Source: Planctellipticum variicoloris
GTDB taxonomy: Bacteria; Planctomycetota; Planctomycetia; Planctomycetales; Planctomycetaceae
Reading direction: 5' to 3'
Length of the DNA: 64,000 nucleotides
NCBI RefSeq assembly: GCF_030622045.1
Contig: NZ_CP130886.1
Location: 3,113,557-3,177,556 of the forward strand
The notes beneath the pieces are model-generated. The model saw nothing but the letters and a program-made list of their open reading frames with translations, was not told the DNA's origin and did not search any database. This document shows, piece by piece, positions 15,378-23,972 of the stretch (within the stretch, counting starts at the first letter, position 1; every line of letters begins with the position of its first letter). Made by a program: the position numbers and the translations under genes.

Positions 15378-17450
15378 ATGAATTCGCCCGCCGTCCGGGG
15401 ACCTGTCACCATTCTTGCACTGGCCGCGGGCCTGTTGCTTCCGCTGACTGCGGCGGGCGAAGTGGTTCGGTTTGAGATTCTCGAACGCGCGCCGCTGGCC
15501 GGTGGCAAGGCGTATGGCGCGACGGGGGCTTACGAGCGGATTACGGGGAGGGTCTACTACGCGGTCGATCCGGCTCTGCCGCAGAATCGGCAGGTGATTG
15601 ACCTTCCGCTGGCGCCGCGAAACGGCGCGGGAAAGGTCGAGTTCTCCGCCGACTTCTGCATCCTTGCACCTGCGGATTCGGCCCGCGGGAATGGCTGTGC
15701 TCTGTACGACGTCAACAACCGCGGCAACAAGCTGGCGCTGGGGATGTTCAATTACGGTGGCGGGAATGCGCTCGACGCGGAGAAGGATCTCGGCGACGGT
15801 TTTCTGTTCCGGCATGGCTTCACCGTAGTGTGGAGCGGGTGGGATGGCGAGCTGCTGCCGGCGGAGCATCGGCTGCGACTGGCGGCTCCGGCGGCGGTCT
15901 CACCCGCAGGACCGATCACCGGACTCGTGCGGTGCGAGGTGTGCCCGACGTCGCCCGTGACGCGGATGGCAGTCAACTGGGCGAACCACGGGTCTTACCG
16001 TCCGACGGCCGGGGGGATCGCGAAAGCCACGCTGACCGTGCGGGAGCGGCCGGACGATTCGCGGCATGTGGTCTCGCGCGACCAGTGGGAATTGCACGTT
16101 ACGGAACTGCCGGACCAGCCCGTCGGGCAGTTGCCGAAGGTTGAACTGGAGGTTCCGGCGGGGATGAAGCCGGGGTTTCTCTATGAGGTGATTTACGAGG
16201 CGCAGGATCCGGTGGTGATGGGGGCCGGTTTTCTCGGCGTGCGCGATCTGATTTCGGCATTAAAGCATGGGACAGGCGCCGACCACCCGCTGCTGCGCGA
16301 TGGAAAGCCGGTGATCCGGGATGCGATCGGGTTCGGGGTGTCGCAGTCGGGTCGCTTTCTACGGGAGTACCTGTACTCCGGATTCAATGAGGACGAACGG
16401 GGGCGGAAGGTCTTCGAGGGGTTAATCCCGCATGTGGCGGGGGGCGGGCTGGGGTCGTTCAATCACCGGTTTGCGCAACCGACGCGGCACGGCAGCCAGC
16501 ACGACCATGCGGACTATCCGGTCGACCGGTTTCCGTTTGCCTACGAAGTGCAGCGGGACCCGTTCAGCGGCGCTGAGGACGGCCTCCTCCGCCGGGCCGA
16601 GGCGTCCGGGACGGCGCCGCTGATCATGCACACGCAATCGGCGGCGGAGTACTGGACTCGGGCCGGCTCACTGCCGCATACGACGGCGGATGGGAAGGCA
16701 GACGCCCACCCGCCGGCGAACGTCCGGTTCTACACCTTCGGGGGGACGCAGCACGGACCGTCGAAGTGGCCGCCCGAGGCGGGGTCAGGGAAGAATCTGG
16801 CGAATCCGGGGGACTACAAGCCGTTCCTGCGATCGCTGCTGCTGACGATGTTGACGTGGATGCGGGAGGGGATCGAGCCGCCGCCGAGCCGGATTCCGTC
16901 GATCGCGGACGGGACGCTGGCGGGGTGGTCGACGAAGGAGACGAAATTTCCGGCGTTGTCGGGCGTGATCTATCCGCTCGTGATCCGTCAGCCGCCGTGG
17001 CTCGATCTGGGACCGCGGTGGTCCGATGAGCGGATCATCGACCATCAGCCGCCGCGGATTATCGGTCACTATTCCGTGCTGGTTCCCAAGTGCGGTCCGG
17101 ACGGGAACGAGCTGGGTTGCCTGCTTCCGGTGGAAGTCGCCGCGCCGGTGGCAACGTATACCGGGTGGAACGTCCGGTCGCGGAGCGCCGGGGCGGAGGA
17201 CCAGCTTGTGAGCCTGACGGGCTCGTACATTCCGTTTTCGCTTAACCGGGTTGAGCGTCAGGCGACGGGGGATCTGCGGGTATCTCTCGAAGAGCGCTAC
17301 GGCACGCTGGAGCGATATATGCAGCAGTTCGATCAGGCGATCGAGACTTTGCAGGAGGCGGGATTTCTGCTGGCGGAAGATGCTAAGCGGCTGCCGGGTC
17401 TGCATCGGGAACGAGTTGCGCCGCTGTTCGAGAAGCTGCCGCGACCGTGA
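15378..17450 (+). CDS. Secreted large alpha/beta-hydrolase domain protein
   Basis: 690 aa with a Sec signal (residues about 1-27). The architecture matches the 'alpha/beta hydrolase domain' family (Abhydrolase_10 type): an N-terminal beta-rich part with AYGATGAYERITGRVYYAVD and LYDVNNRGNKL, then the catalytic part with the nucleophile elbow GFGVSQSGRFLREYLY. Ser322 (or Ser324) is the likely nucleophile. HVAGGGLGSFNHRFAQPTRH and the FGGTQHG motif (probable catalytic His region) follow. Substrate is unknown; relatives are annotated as esterases or putative tannase/feruloyl-esterase-like enzymes. AGGA lies 10 nt before the ATG. The C-terminal 150 residues have a YTGWNVRS strand typical of the family. 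Confidence 0.8.
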   Translation: MNSPAVRGPVTILALAAGLLLPLTAAGEVVRFEILERAPLAGGKAYGATGAYERITGRVYYAVDPALPQNRQVIDLPLAPRNGAGKVEFSADFCILAPADSARGNGCALYDVNNRGNKLALGMFNYGGGNALDAEKDLGDGFLFRHGFTVVWSGWDGELLPAEHRLRLAAPAAVSPAGPITGLVRCEVCPTSPVTRMAVNWANHGSYRPTAGGIAKATLTVRERPDDSRHVVSRDQWELHVTELPDQPVGQLPKVELEVPAGMKPGFLYEVIYEAQDPVVMGAGFLGVRDLISALKHGTGADHPLLRDGKPVIRDAIGFGVSQSGRFLREYLYSGFNEDERGRKVFEGLIPHVAGGGLGSFNHRFAQPTRHGSQHDHADYPVDRFPFAYEVQRDPFSGAEDGLLRRAEASGTAPLIMHTQSAAEYWTRAGSLPHTTADGKADAHPPANVRFYTFGGTQHGPSKWPPEAGSGKNLANPGDYKPFLRSLLLTMLTWMREGIEPPPSRIPSIADGTLAGWSTKETKFPALSGVIYPLVIRQPPWLDLGPRWSDERIIDHQPPRIIGHYSVLVPKCGPDGNELGCLLPVEVAAPVATYTGWNVRSRSAGAEDQLVSLTGSYIPFSLNRVERQATGDLRVSLEERYGTLERYMQQFDQAIETLQEAGFLLAEDAKRLPGLHRERVAPLFEKLPRP

Positions 17451-17559
17451 TGGGTCGGAACCGGCAACACTCCCATTCGTTCCGGCAGACAGAGATTCTG
17501 TTCCCAGCGCCGGACAATTTCAGTCGCGTTGTGCGATTCCTTTTGATCGAGTGCTTGCG

Positions 17560-18468
17560 ATGACCATGAAGCTTTCCACGGTGTTGCTGCTCGTGCTGTG
17601 CCTTGGCTCCGGTCTGCCGGCTCAGGAGGCCGCACCAGCGAAGGCGGCCGATCCGCCGAAGCCTTGTGAGGGGACGCTGAAGCTCGACGGCAAGACGTAC
17701 AAACTTGAGCACGTGCTGATCTACGAGACGAAGGCCTTCGACGAAGAGGCGATCGCGGTGCTGCTCAGTGAGAAGGCGATCCCGATCGACAAATTGAAGA
17801 AGTCGCTGACGGAGGGGAATGGGAGCGACGATTCGCTGTTCCTGTTCCAGCCGCATGTCAAGGTAACGTTTACGCCTGGCGGAAAATCGCAGTTTTGCAA
17901 TGCGTGGGCCGATAATTTTTCGCTGAGCGTCAGCGGCACAAAATTGACCGGAGAATTCGAGATCAAGGAGGGTCGGATCACGGGAAAGACGGCACTCGCC
18001 AATGACGACGACGGCGGCTCCAAGGGAACCTTTGCGGCGACGTTCAGCGCGCCGCTATTGGTTTTTCCCCGCAAAGCGCCGCCAACGAAGCCCGCGGAAC
18101 CGAAGCCGCCGGGGAAGCCCGACGAGAAGCCGAAGGCCGCCGCCGGGGAAGCGATTAATGTTCACGATCTGCCGCTGCCGAAAGACGCGACCCAGGTCGA
18201 GTACAAGAAGATCGTGCAACAACTGACGTGCAGGAGTGCGACGGATCATAAGGGGGTGGCGAAGTTCCTGACCGAGCAGCTTGCGGCGCAAGGCTGGAGG
18301 GCGGCCGGCAGCGACCTGGTCGGTCCCGTGTCGGCGATCCTGCGACGGGAGCGCGGGGAGGCCGAATTGACGCTGTTCGTGAAGCCGGACGGGACTGGCA
18401 GCAAGGTGACCGTGATGACGAAAGGGCTCTCCTGGGAGCCGAAGAAGCCCGCTCCGAAAGAGGAGTAG
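17560..18468 (+). CDS. Secreted protein of unknown function
   Basis: 302 aa starting at MTMKLSTVLLLVLCLGSG, a Sec signal ending near AQE; an ATG two codons later (17566) is equally possible. The longer upstream frame overlaps the hydrolase gene and is not used. Residues about 40-185 look like a single beta-rich domain with TLKLDGKTYKLEHVLIYETK at its start, close in style to lipid- or metal-free exported domains that I cannot name. A Pro/Lys linker (about 186-215) leads to a smaller C-terminal domain with INVHDLPLPKDATQVEYKK and QLAAQGWRAAGSDLVG, ending in a charged tail. It lies 109 nt after the hydrolase. Function unknown. Confidence 0.75.
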   Translation: MTMKLSTVLLLVLCLGSGLPAQEAAPAKAADPPKPCEGTLKLDGKTYKLEHVLIYETKAFDEEAIAVLLSEKAIPIDKLKKSLTEGNGSDDSLFLFQPHVKVTFTPGGKSQFCNAWADNFSLSVSGTKLTGEFEIKEGRITGKTALANDDDGGSKGTFAATFSAPLLVFPRKAPPTKPAEPKPPGKPDEKPKAAAGEAINVHDLPLPKDATQVEYKKIVQQLTCRSATDHKGVAKFLTEQLAAQGWRAAGSDLVGPVSAILRRERGEAELTLFVKPDGTGSKVTVMTKGLSWEPKKPAPKEE

Positions 18469-18566
18469 CGAACGCCGAGGCGGGGGGCTTCCGCGCTGTT
18501 GAAGCATTGCTTTCGTGCGGCGCGGCCGTGTCGGCGGCGATGTTTTCCGCGGGAATTGGAGCGCTC

Positions 18567-18590
18567 GCACGGCTGACACAGCCGTGGCGG
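18567..18590. repeat. GCACGGC-type dispersed palindrome
   Basis: The stem CACGGCTG/CAGCCGTG encloses the loop ACA and is followed by GCGG. A close relative occurs at 58848-58884 (CACGGCCG-ACA-CGGCCGTG), and a decayed one at 44436-44452. It lies between the converging unknown secreted gene and the FHA-EAL gene and may act as a bidirectional terminator. A second G/C-rich partial copy is visible at 18519-18536. Confidence 0.7.
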
Positions 18591-18609
18591 CCATGATTTC
18601 CACCGACTG

Positions 18610-19926
18610 TTAAAGCAGCGGCGCCGGTCGGCCGAGCAGATAACCTTGAGCGTAGGTGAATCCGAGTTCGCTGCAGACGCCGAGTTCGTCCGGGGTTTCG
18701 ACCCCTTCGGCCAGGGTGGCGATCCCGAGGCTGTGGGCGACGTTCAAGAGGCTGGCGACGAGTTGCTGGCGCTGATTGGAGAGGTGGATTTTGCGAATCA
18801 GGCTGATGTCGAACTTCAGGTAGTCGGGAGCGACTTCCGAGAGTTCGAGGAGTCGGGCCTGTCCGGCTCCAAAGTCGTCGTAGGCCAGTTCGATTTCCAG
18901 ATCGCGCAGGCAGGCTCTCAACTCCATTGTCTGGCGCACGTTGGTCACGGCCCGTTCGTGGAGTTCCAGGACCAGACGCTTGTGAGGCGCCATTTCGCGC
19001 AGCTTGATCAGGGAGGCCAGCAGACCGTGATGCAGCTCTTCCCGAGGGTGGGTGTTCAGAAAGATTGCGCAGGAATCCGGCAGCGTCCTGGAGACTTCCA
19101 CGCCAATTTCCCGGCAGAGCACGCTGAAAGCGGCTTCAACCTCCAGTCGCTCCGCCGCTTCGAACATGTCCTTGGGCACGGTGAGTCCGGGCCAGTCACT
19201 TCGAGCGAGAATTTCGTAGCCGAACAGGGCACTGGCGGACAAGGAGGCCAGGCGCACGACCGGCTGGAAGAAAGGAATGACCTGCCGAGCCTCCATGAGC
19301 TTCTGGAAATCGGACAGGGTGCATCTCAGGTCGACGATGCCGAAGTCGACGGTTCGATCCATCGCCAGCCCGCTGAGGGGCTCGCGCAACTGATCGCGAC
19401 CGACGCGGAACTCCAGGGTCGAAAGCTGGACCACATCGCCTTCATCCAGCAGCATATCGGACGTCAGCCGTTTGCCGTTCACATAGGTGCCGTTGAGACT
19501 TTGCAGGTCCCGGACGCACAGCACGTCGTCGGTGGCCACGAACTCCGCATGGCGTTTGGAGATGGAGGGGAGACAGAGCTGCAACGGCACATCGGTCCCG
19601 CGACCGACCTGAAAGCGACCGGCCGGGATCGGAATCTTGTGGATCGTGGAATCCGGCGACGTCGCCCCGGCCAAATACCAGGGCGTCGGTGCAGACACTG
19701 TCGGCGGCTCAGGCGCATCAATGTGAGAAGTCAGCATCGGCACATCCGGGGCAATCACGGCCGTGAGTTTCCAGAGCCCCCTCCGATGCGACTCCACAAC
19801 ATTCAACGTGCCATACGGAGAGACTTTCGGCAACCCGGAACTTGGCCAACCACGGTAAACACGTACCAATTGATCTGATACCACAAGCTGTGGGGGCTGA
19901 ATCGATTTTTCCAGAAGTTGCCGCAA
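18610..19926 (-). CDS. FHA-EAL domain protein (c-di-GMP phosphodiesterase or receptor)
   Basis: 438 aa. An FHA domain (about residues 96-178) shows GRG (108-110), SISKRHAEF (121-129) with Ser/Arg/His of the phosphothreonine site, and LNGTYVNGK (144-152). An EAL domain follows (about 205-438). Its catalytic set looks intact: Glu238 in YEIL (in place of EAL), Asn291, Glu321, Asp350-Asp351 in YDDFGAG, Lys371, Glu407 in AEGVE and Gln427. This predicts metal-dependent hydrolysis of cyclic di-GMP to pGpG, gated by binding of a phosphorylated partner through FHA. The first codon is TTG, with AGGA about 8 nt upstream. An internal ATG at 19737 (residue 64) is an alternative that keeps both domains. 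No membrane span is seen. Confidence 0.88.
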   Translation of the reverse strand: MRQLLEKSIQPPQLVVSDQLVRVYRGWPSSGLPKVSPYGTLNVVESHRRGLWKLTAVIAPDVPMLTSHIDAPEPPTVSAPTPWYLAGATSPDSTIHKIPIPAGRFQVGRGTDVPLQLCLPSISKRHAEFVATDDVLCVRDLQSLNGTYVNGKRLTSDMLLDEGDVVQLSTLEFRVGRDQLREPLSGLAMDRTVDFGIVDLRCTLSDFQKLMEARQVIPFFQPVVRLASLSASALFGYEILARSDWPGLTVPKDMFEAAERLEVEAAFSVLCREIGVEVSRTLPDSCAIFLNTHPREELHHGLLASLIKLREMAPHKRLVLELHERAVTNVRQTMELRACLRDLEIELAYDDFGAGQARLLELSEVAPDYLKFDISLIRKIHLSNQRQQLVASLLNVAHSLGIATLAEGVETPDELGVCSELGFTYAQGYLLGRPAPLL

Positions 19927-20023
19927 GATCTTTTCCTGAAGTCACTTGCAGCGGCCTCTAGCCTGTCGACCCGCCGCCGGGATAGACTACGAATCCCCGT
20001 ACAAACACTGAGGGTTTCTGGAA

Positions 20024-21442
20024 ATGTTGCAGATTGTGGACCAGTCACCCACGTTTCGCGGCAGACTCAGCCGACGAGTCTGGCTGCAGTTGGGGCTCGC
20101 CGGCGGTGCAGGTCTGCTGAATCCGCGGCGATCGGTGCGGGCCGAGGCGCAAGCGGCCGGCTTCGGCCGGGCGAAGACGGTCCTGTTCGTCGTGACGGGG
20201 GGCGGGCAGAGCCAGCTCGAAACCTGGGATCCGAAACCGGAGGCCCCGAGTCAGGTCCGGGGGGAGTTCGGGTCCATTGAAACGGCCATTCCCGGCGTCC
20301 GGATCGGCGAGCACTTGCCGAAGATGGCGAAGCTGCTCGACCGGTGCGCCCTGATCCGGACGATGTCGCACGAAGACCTCGATCACGGATCGGCGGTCTA
20401 TCTGACGCTGACGGGGTTCTACCATCGTCGTCGGTCGGGGAATCCGCCTCCTGCTCCCATCGATCGTCCAACGCTCGGAGCGTTGTTTGAGAATACGCGC
20501 CACCGGACAGATTTCGTCCGATCTGCGGTCCATTTGAACGGACCGATTCTGGTGCCGACCGAACCGTCGCCCGGACAGAACGCGGGGTTCCTTGGCCCGA
20601 TCGCCGAGCCATTGCAGATTGGAGATGTCACGGCGGCGCCCGTTGCGGTTCCGGGGCTGGAGTCCTTCGCCGACCTGCCTGAGATTCGCCTGACTTCGCG
20701 CCAGACGCTGCTGTCGGGACTTGACCGATTTCTACGCGAGGCCGAGACCCGCCAGCTTGCCGATCAGTCGGGGGCCTATCGGCAGGCGTTCGATCTTCTG
20801 CATCGACCGGCGTGCCGGCGAGCGTTCGAACTCGAGTCGGAGCCAGACAACGTACGCGACCAGTACGGCCGGCATCGGACGGGCCAGGCGTGCCTGCTGG
20901 CGCGACGGCTCGTCGAGGCCGGCGCACCGTGGATCACGCTGTTCTGGAATCACTCGGTGCGGGGGCAGGACGATTCACCCAACGAAACGGATCTCTATGG
21001 GTGGGACACGCACAACGATATTTTCTATGCATTGAAAAATCATCTGCTGCCGCGGTTCGACCAGAGTTTTTCGACGCTGCTGTCGGACCTGGCCGATCGC
21101 GGCCTGCTGGACACGACCCTCGTCGTCTGCGCCGGTGAATTCGGCCGGGCGCCGCTGGTGGCTCTGGAACCGAATTTTGCGGGCTCGTCGCCGGGCCGGA
21201 AGCACTGGGCAAGCTGCTATTCGGTGCTGGCCGCGGGGGCTGGAGTTCACCCCGGGCTGGTGGTCGGTCGATCCGACCGGCGGGGCGCGTATCCGGAAAG
21301 TCGGGGCTTCGGCCCGTGGGATCTGGCTGCGACGATGTTCTCGGCGGCGGGGATCGCGCCGGAGTCGACGCTGCACGACGGCCTGCAGCGTCCGTTCCCG
21401 CTGTGCGAAGGGGCTCCCATCACCGAGTTGTACACGGGTTGA
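20024..21442 (+). CDS. DUF1501 (sulfatase-like) Tat-exported protein
   Basis: 472 aa. A twin-arginine-like signal (RLSRRVWLQLGLAGGAGLL) is at residues about 14-32. The alkaline-phosphatase/sulfatase-like fold of DUF1501 is marked by VLFVVTGGGQSQLETWDPKP (family: VLLWLSGGPSHxDTFDxKP). MSHEDLDHGSAVYLTLTGFYH, the middle APWITLFWNHS, and the late GWDTHNDIFY, VVCAGEFGRAP and GRKHWAS segments match the family's metal-site signatures. In planctomycetes these genes usually pair with DUF1549/DUF1553 cytochrome genes. Here it stands alone. Function is unknown; the family is expected to bind metals in the periplasm. A gap of 308 bp to the next gene holds no gene I can support. Confidence 0.88.
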   Translation: MLQIVDQSPTFRGRLSRRVWLQLGLAGGAGLLNPRRSVRAEAQAAGFGRAKTVLFVVTGGGQSQLETWDPKPEAPSQVRGEFGSIETAIPGVRIGEHLPKMAKLLDRCALIRTMSHEDLDHGSAVYLTLTGFYHRRRSGNPPPAPIDRPTLGALFENTRHRTDFVRSAVHLNGPILVPTEPSPGQNAGFLGPIAEPLQIGDVTAAPVAVPGLESFADLPEIRLTSRQTLLSGLDRFLREAETRQLADQSGAYRQAFDLLHRPACRRAFELESEPDNVRDQYGRHRTGQACLLARRLVEAGAPWITLFWNHSVRGQDDSPNETDLYGWDTHNDIFYALKNHLLPRFDQSFSTLLSDLADRGLLDTTLVVCAGEFGRAPLVALEPNFAGSSPGRKHWASCYSVLAAGAGVHPGLVVGRSDRRGAYPESRGFGPWDLAATMFSAAGIAPESTLHDGLQRPFPLCEGAPITELYTG

Positions 21443-21750
21443 GGCTGGGGCTTGGGCGGCGAATCTGCCGGTCGCCGCGCGAGTTGCGCGAATTCAGGTA
21501 AGACGTGTCACCGGCCTGACGCTGCGACCAGTCCTCCCGGCACAATTGCTTCATCCGGGATTTTGCGCCTGTCCGATACTCGAAACCGGAGCTGGTCCAA
21601 AGTCCGGGAAACCGGATGTCGGGTCCGGAAAAGGTTGCGAATCCGGAAAACTTGTCCCAGACTGTCGCTTTGGAATTCCGGGGGGATGTCCGTCCCGTCG
21701 GCGTGTCTGTCGCCTGATGGCGTCGTTACTGCAGGATGAAGGGTGATTCC

Positions 21751-22692
21751 ATGCCTCGTACGTCCGTGTCCCGGTGGTTGCTGGCTCTGTTGATCTGCGG
21801 GTTCCCCGCCTCCGCCATCGCACAGGTCGTTCCCGGCACTGGCACCAAGCTCGACGTCGGCGACGATTTCGAAGCCGATGACTGGGAGTATTATCCGCAG
21901 CTTCCGAAAGCCAGCAGCAACATCGATCGTCAGGATCGTCAGCCGGCGGGCTATTCCAAGAACAACCGCTGGTACGAGAGCACGTATCGCGGGACGCCTG
22001 ACTTCGTCAAACGAGTGGCCACGCCGTCGGGGGGGATTCCGGGGAGCAAGGGGGCGCTGGCGCTGCAGACGCTGAACTCGGGGGTTCCGAGCCGATTCTC
22101 GAATACGTTTCAGCAGGACGATTTCATGACGAACGTGACGACGGTGGGGTCGCTGCTGGTGCAGCGGACTCCGAGTATCGTCGTCCGGGTCTATCTGCCC
22201 CCGTTTGAAGAGTGGGAGAAGCGGACTGGAAGTTCGTTCGGGTTCCGGGCGGATTGCCAGACGACGATCAACAAGCCGACGACTCGGGGGCGGTTCTTCC
22301 GGACCGCGGGCAACGCGAAAGAGGTCGAGAGCTACTGGCCGGGGATGTTTATTCAGTTCAACAGCAAAGCCGATCGCCCTGGAACGGACGATTCGGCGAT
22401 GATTCTGATCCGCAGCGGATCTCGGGGCGAAGACGTCTCGGGACCGATGATCACGAAGCCGGGCTGGTGGACGCTGGGGATGACGTTCACGCCGGACGGG
22501 CAGGTACACTATTACGCCAGCGAAGGGGTCGACAACCTGACGCCTCAGGATCGGCTGCTGTCCGCAGCGCCGTACGGGTATCGGGCGGAGCAGGTGAATA
22601 CGTTCTTCTACAACATCGTGAATCAGGACGATGGGAGGACCTGGTCAACGCGCTGGGTGATCGACGACCCTTCGATCTATGTTCTGCGGTAG
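21751..22692 (+). CDS. Secreted protein of unknown function
   Basis: 313 aa from the ATG at 21751 (AAGGGT upstream; an ATG at 21736 is possible). A Sec signal ends near SAIAQ. The mature protein begins with a Gly/Asp-rich DVGDDFEADDWEYYPQLPKAS and shows aromatic-rich beta strands such as TPSIVVRVYLPPFEEWEKR, SYWPGMFIQFNS and KPGWWTLGMTFTPDGQVHYY. This pattern resembles concanavalin-like or laminin-G-like sugar-binding jelly rolls, but no catalytic residues can be assigned. It ends WVIDDPSIYVLR. It is followed 237 nt later by a clear terminator and probably forms its own transcript. Confidence 0.75.
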   Translation: MPRTSVSRWLLALLICGFPASAIAQVVPGTGTKLDVGDDFEADDWEYYPQLPKASSNIDRQDRQPAGYSKNNRWYESTYRGTPDFVKRVATPSGGIPGSKGALALQTLNSGVPSRFSNTFQQDDFMTNVTTVGSLLVQRTPSIVVRVYLPPFEEWEKRTGSSFGFRADCQTTINKPTTRGRFFRTAGNAKEVESYWPGMFIQFNSKADRPGTDDSAMILIRSGSRGEDVSGPMITKPGWWTLGMTFTPDGQVHYYASEGVDNLTPQDRLLSAAPYGYRAEQVNTFFYNIVNQDDGRTWSTRWVIDDPSIYVLR

Positions 22693-22928
22693 AGTTCTGT
22701 CACAGACTGGATGCGGGCGGCGACGGATCTGCGAACCAGGAAGAGGAAATCGTTAGATTCGGCAGGCTCTCAGGCGATTGAGAGAGGCGAATTTGCGAAG
22801 ACTTGTCGAGACACAAGGACTCATCCCCAGCCACCCATTCGCCTCATACCCATGAATCTGGGGATTTCGAGATTCTGGGACAGTTTGCCTGGACTCAACG
22901 CACAGGCTTAATTTTCTGAAATCTTTTA

Positions 22929-22970
22929 GAGAGGCCCGGCACCAAATGGCGCCGGGCCTCTCTATTTTTT
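22929..22970 (+). terminator. Strong rho-independent terminator
   Basis: The 15-nt arms GAGAGGCCCGGCACC (22929-22943) and GGCGCCGGGCCTCTC (22948-22962) pair with a single mismatch around an AAAT loop. TATTTTTT follows on the plus strand. It lies 237 nt after the unknown secreted gene. That spacer (22693-22928) contains no gene I can support and could be a long 3' untranslated region. Confidence 0.92.
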
Positions 22971-23337
22971 GCATGCTGCTGCGGCGCAAATGGACGGGTT
23001 GAAGGAGTGCCTGAATCGGGATTTCCGGTCGGACGGTCGGGTCGCACATTCTCGAAGGGGCGATGGTTGAACATCGCGATTTCAGCGGTTTTTTCGGGTT
23101 CTTCAACCTACGGCAAAACCAGTCACTAATTCCAAGGACCGATTGGCCGACAGGCGATTGAAGCCGATCTCCCGACCCCTGAAGATCGCGATGAGAATTT
23201 GCCGGGTGCGGGATTTTTTTGAGAACTGTCCGCCGCCGGATCGCGGTTAGTCTCCAGGAACTTGGCGACGGCGGTCTGGAACGCTCACCAGAATTCCCCT
23301 ATACTGCCTGCGTCAATTGTTTTTAATGGATACACCC
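22971..23337 (+). promoter_or_regulatory. Upstream region of the ArsR gene with candidate -10
   Basis: No gene is visible. A candidate -10 TATACT is at 23300-23305, with a poor -35 (TGGAAC, 23277-23282). Transcription would start near 23312. The short spacing to the ATG suits a self-repressing ArsR-type gene, but I found no clean inverted repeat operator overlapping the promoter. Confidence 0.4.
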
Positions 23338-23661
23338 ATGACGACAACAAACCAGCTTCGCCTGCTCCCGCTCGACGCTCTCGAACGCGCCTCCGAGTGC
23401 CTGCGGACACTGGCACATCCGCACCGGCTGCGGATTGTGCAGATGCTGCTGCAGGGTCGATTTTCGGTTGGCGAGCTCGCGGAGTCGTGCGAGATTCCGA
23501 GTCATATGGCCTCCGAGCACCTGCGGTTGATGCAGCGGTCGGGCTTTCTCGCCAGCGAGAAAGAGGGTCGATTCACGTATTACAGCATCGCCGAGTCGCA
23601 TCTGGGCGACATTATGAATTGCGTCGAGGCGCGATTTGGGAATGTTCCCGCCGCCGAGTAA
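23338..23661 (+). CDS. ArsR-family winged-helix transcriptional repressor
   Basis: 107 aa from the ATG at 23338; an ATG at 23326 and a TTG at 23317 are also in frame. The ArsR fold is complete: LRTLAHPHRLRIVQMLLQGR (helices 1-2), FSVGELAESCEIPSHMASEH (helix-turn-helix with recognition helix), LRLMQRSGFLASEKEGRFTY (wing). The metal-site ELCVCD motif of ArsR/SmtB is absent; the recognition region has a single Cys in ESCEIP. It may therefore sense a non-metal signal or a redox change. The downstream 311 bp (23662-23972) hold no gene I can support. The next gene has a strong ribosome site but no obvious relation to a typical ArsR target. Confidence 0.88.
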   Translation: MTTTNQLRLLPLDALERASECLRTLAHPHRLRIVQMLLQGRFSVGELAESCEIPSHMASEHLRLMQRSGFLASEKEGRFTYYSIAESHLGDIMNCVEARFGNVPAAE

Positions 23662-23972
23662 TGTCGCGAGATCGAGTTTTCGATCTCGATCGCTGGTCGG
23701 GACGAGAATCCAGGGAGGGGAGTTGCGAATCGCCGGGCAGATTCCCGAGCACTTCGCACTCTCGAAATCCTCGATCGCCACACGTGACAGAGCGTCACTC
23801 GGGCCTCTGATGTGAAGGCGCCTCCGACCTGGCTGGCGCAGGCTCCTCTCCGCTGAGTGTCGGACAGGGGCATTGTCGGCCGGGATCGAAATCGACCTTC
23901 TGCTGACTGCTGAATTGTCTACAATCCCTCCCGGTCCGCATTCGCTCGACCGACTGCTCCAGGGAGGGGACT

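Noticed and set aside
17251-17559. Upstream extension of the unknown secreted protein gene into the hydrolase gene
   Set aside because: The extension is basic shadow sequence, and a signal peptide starts at 17560.
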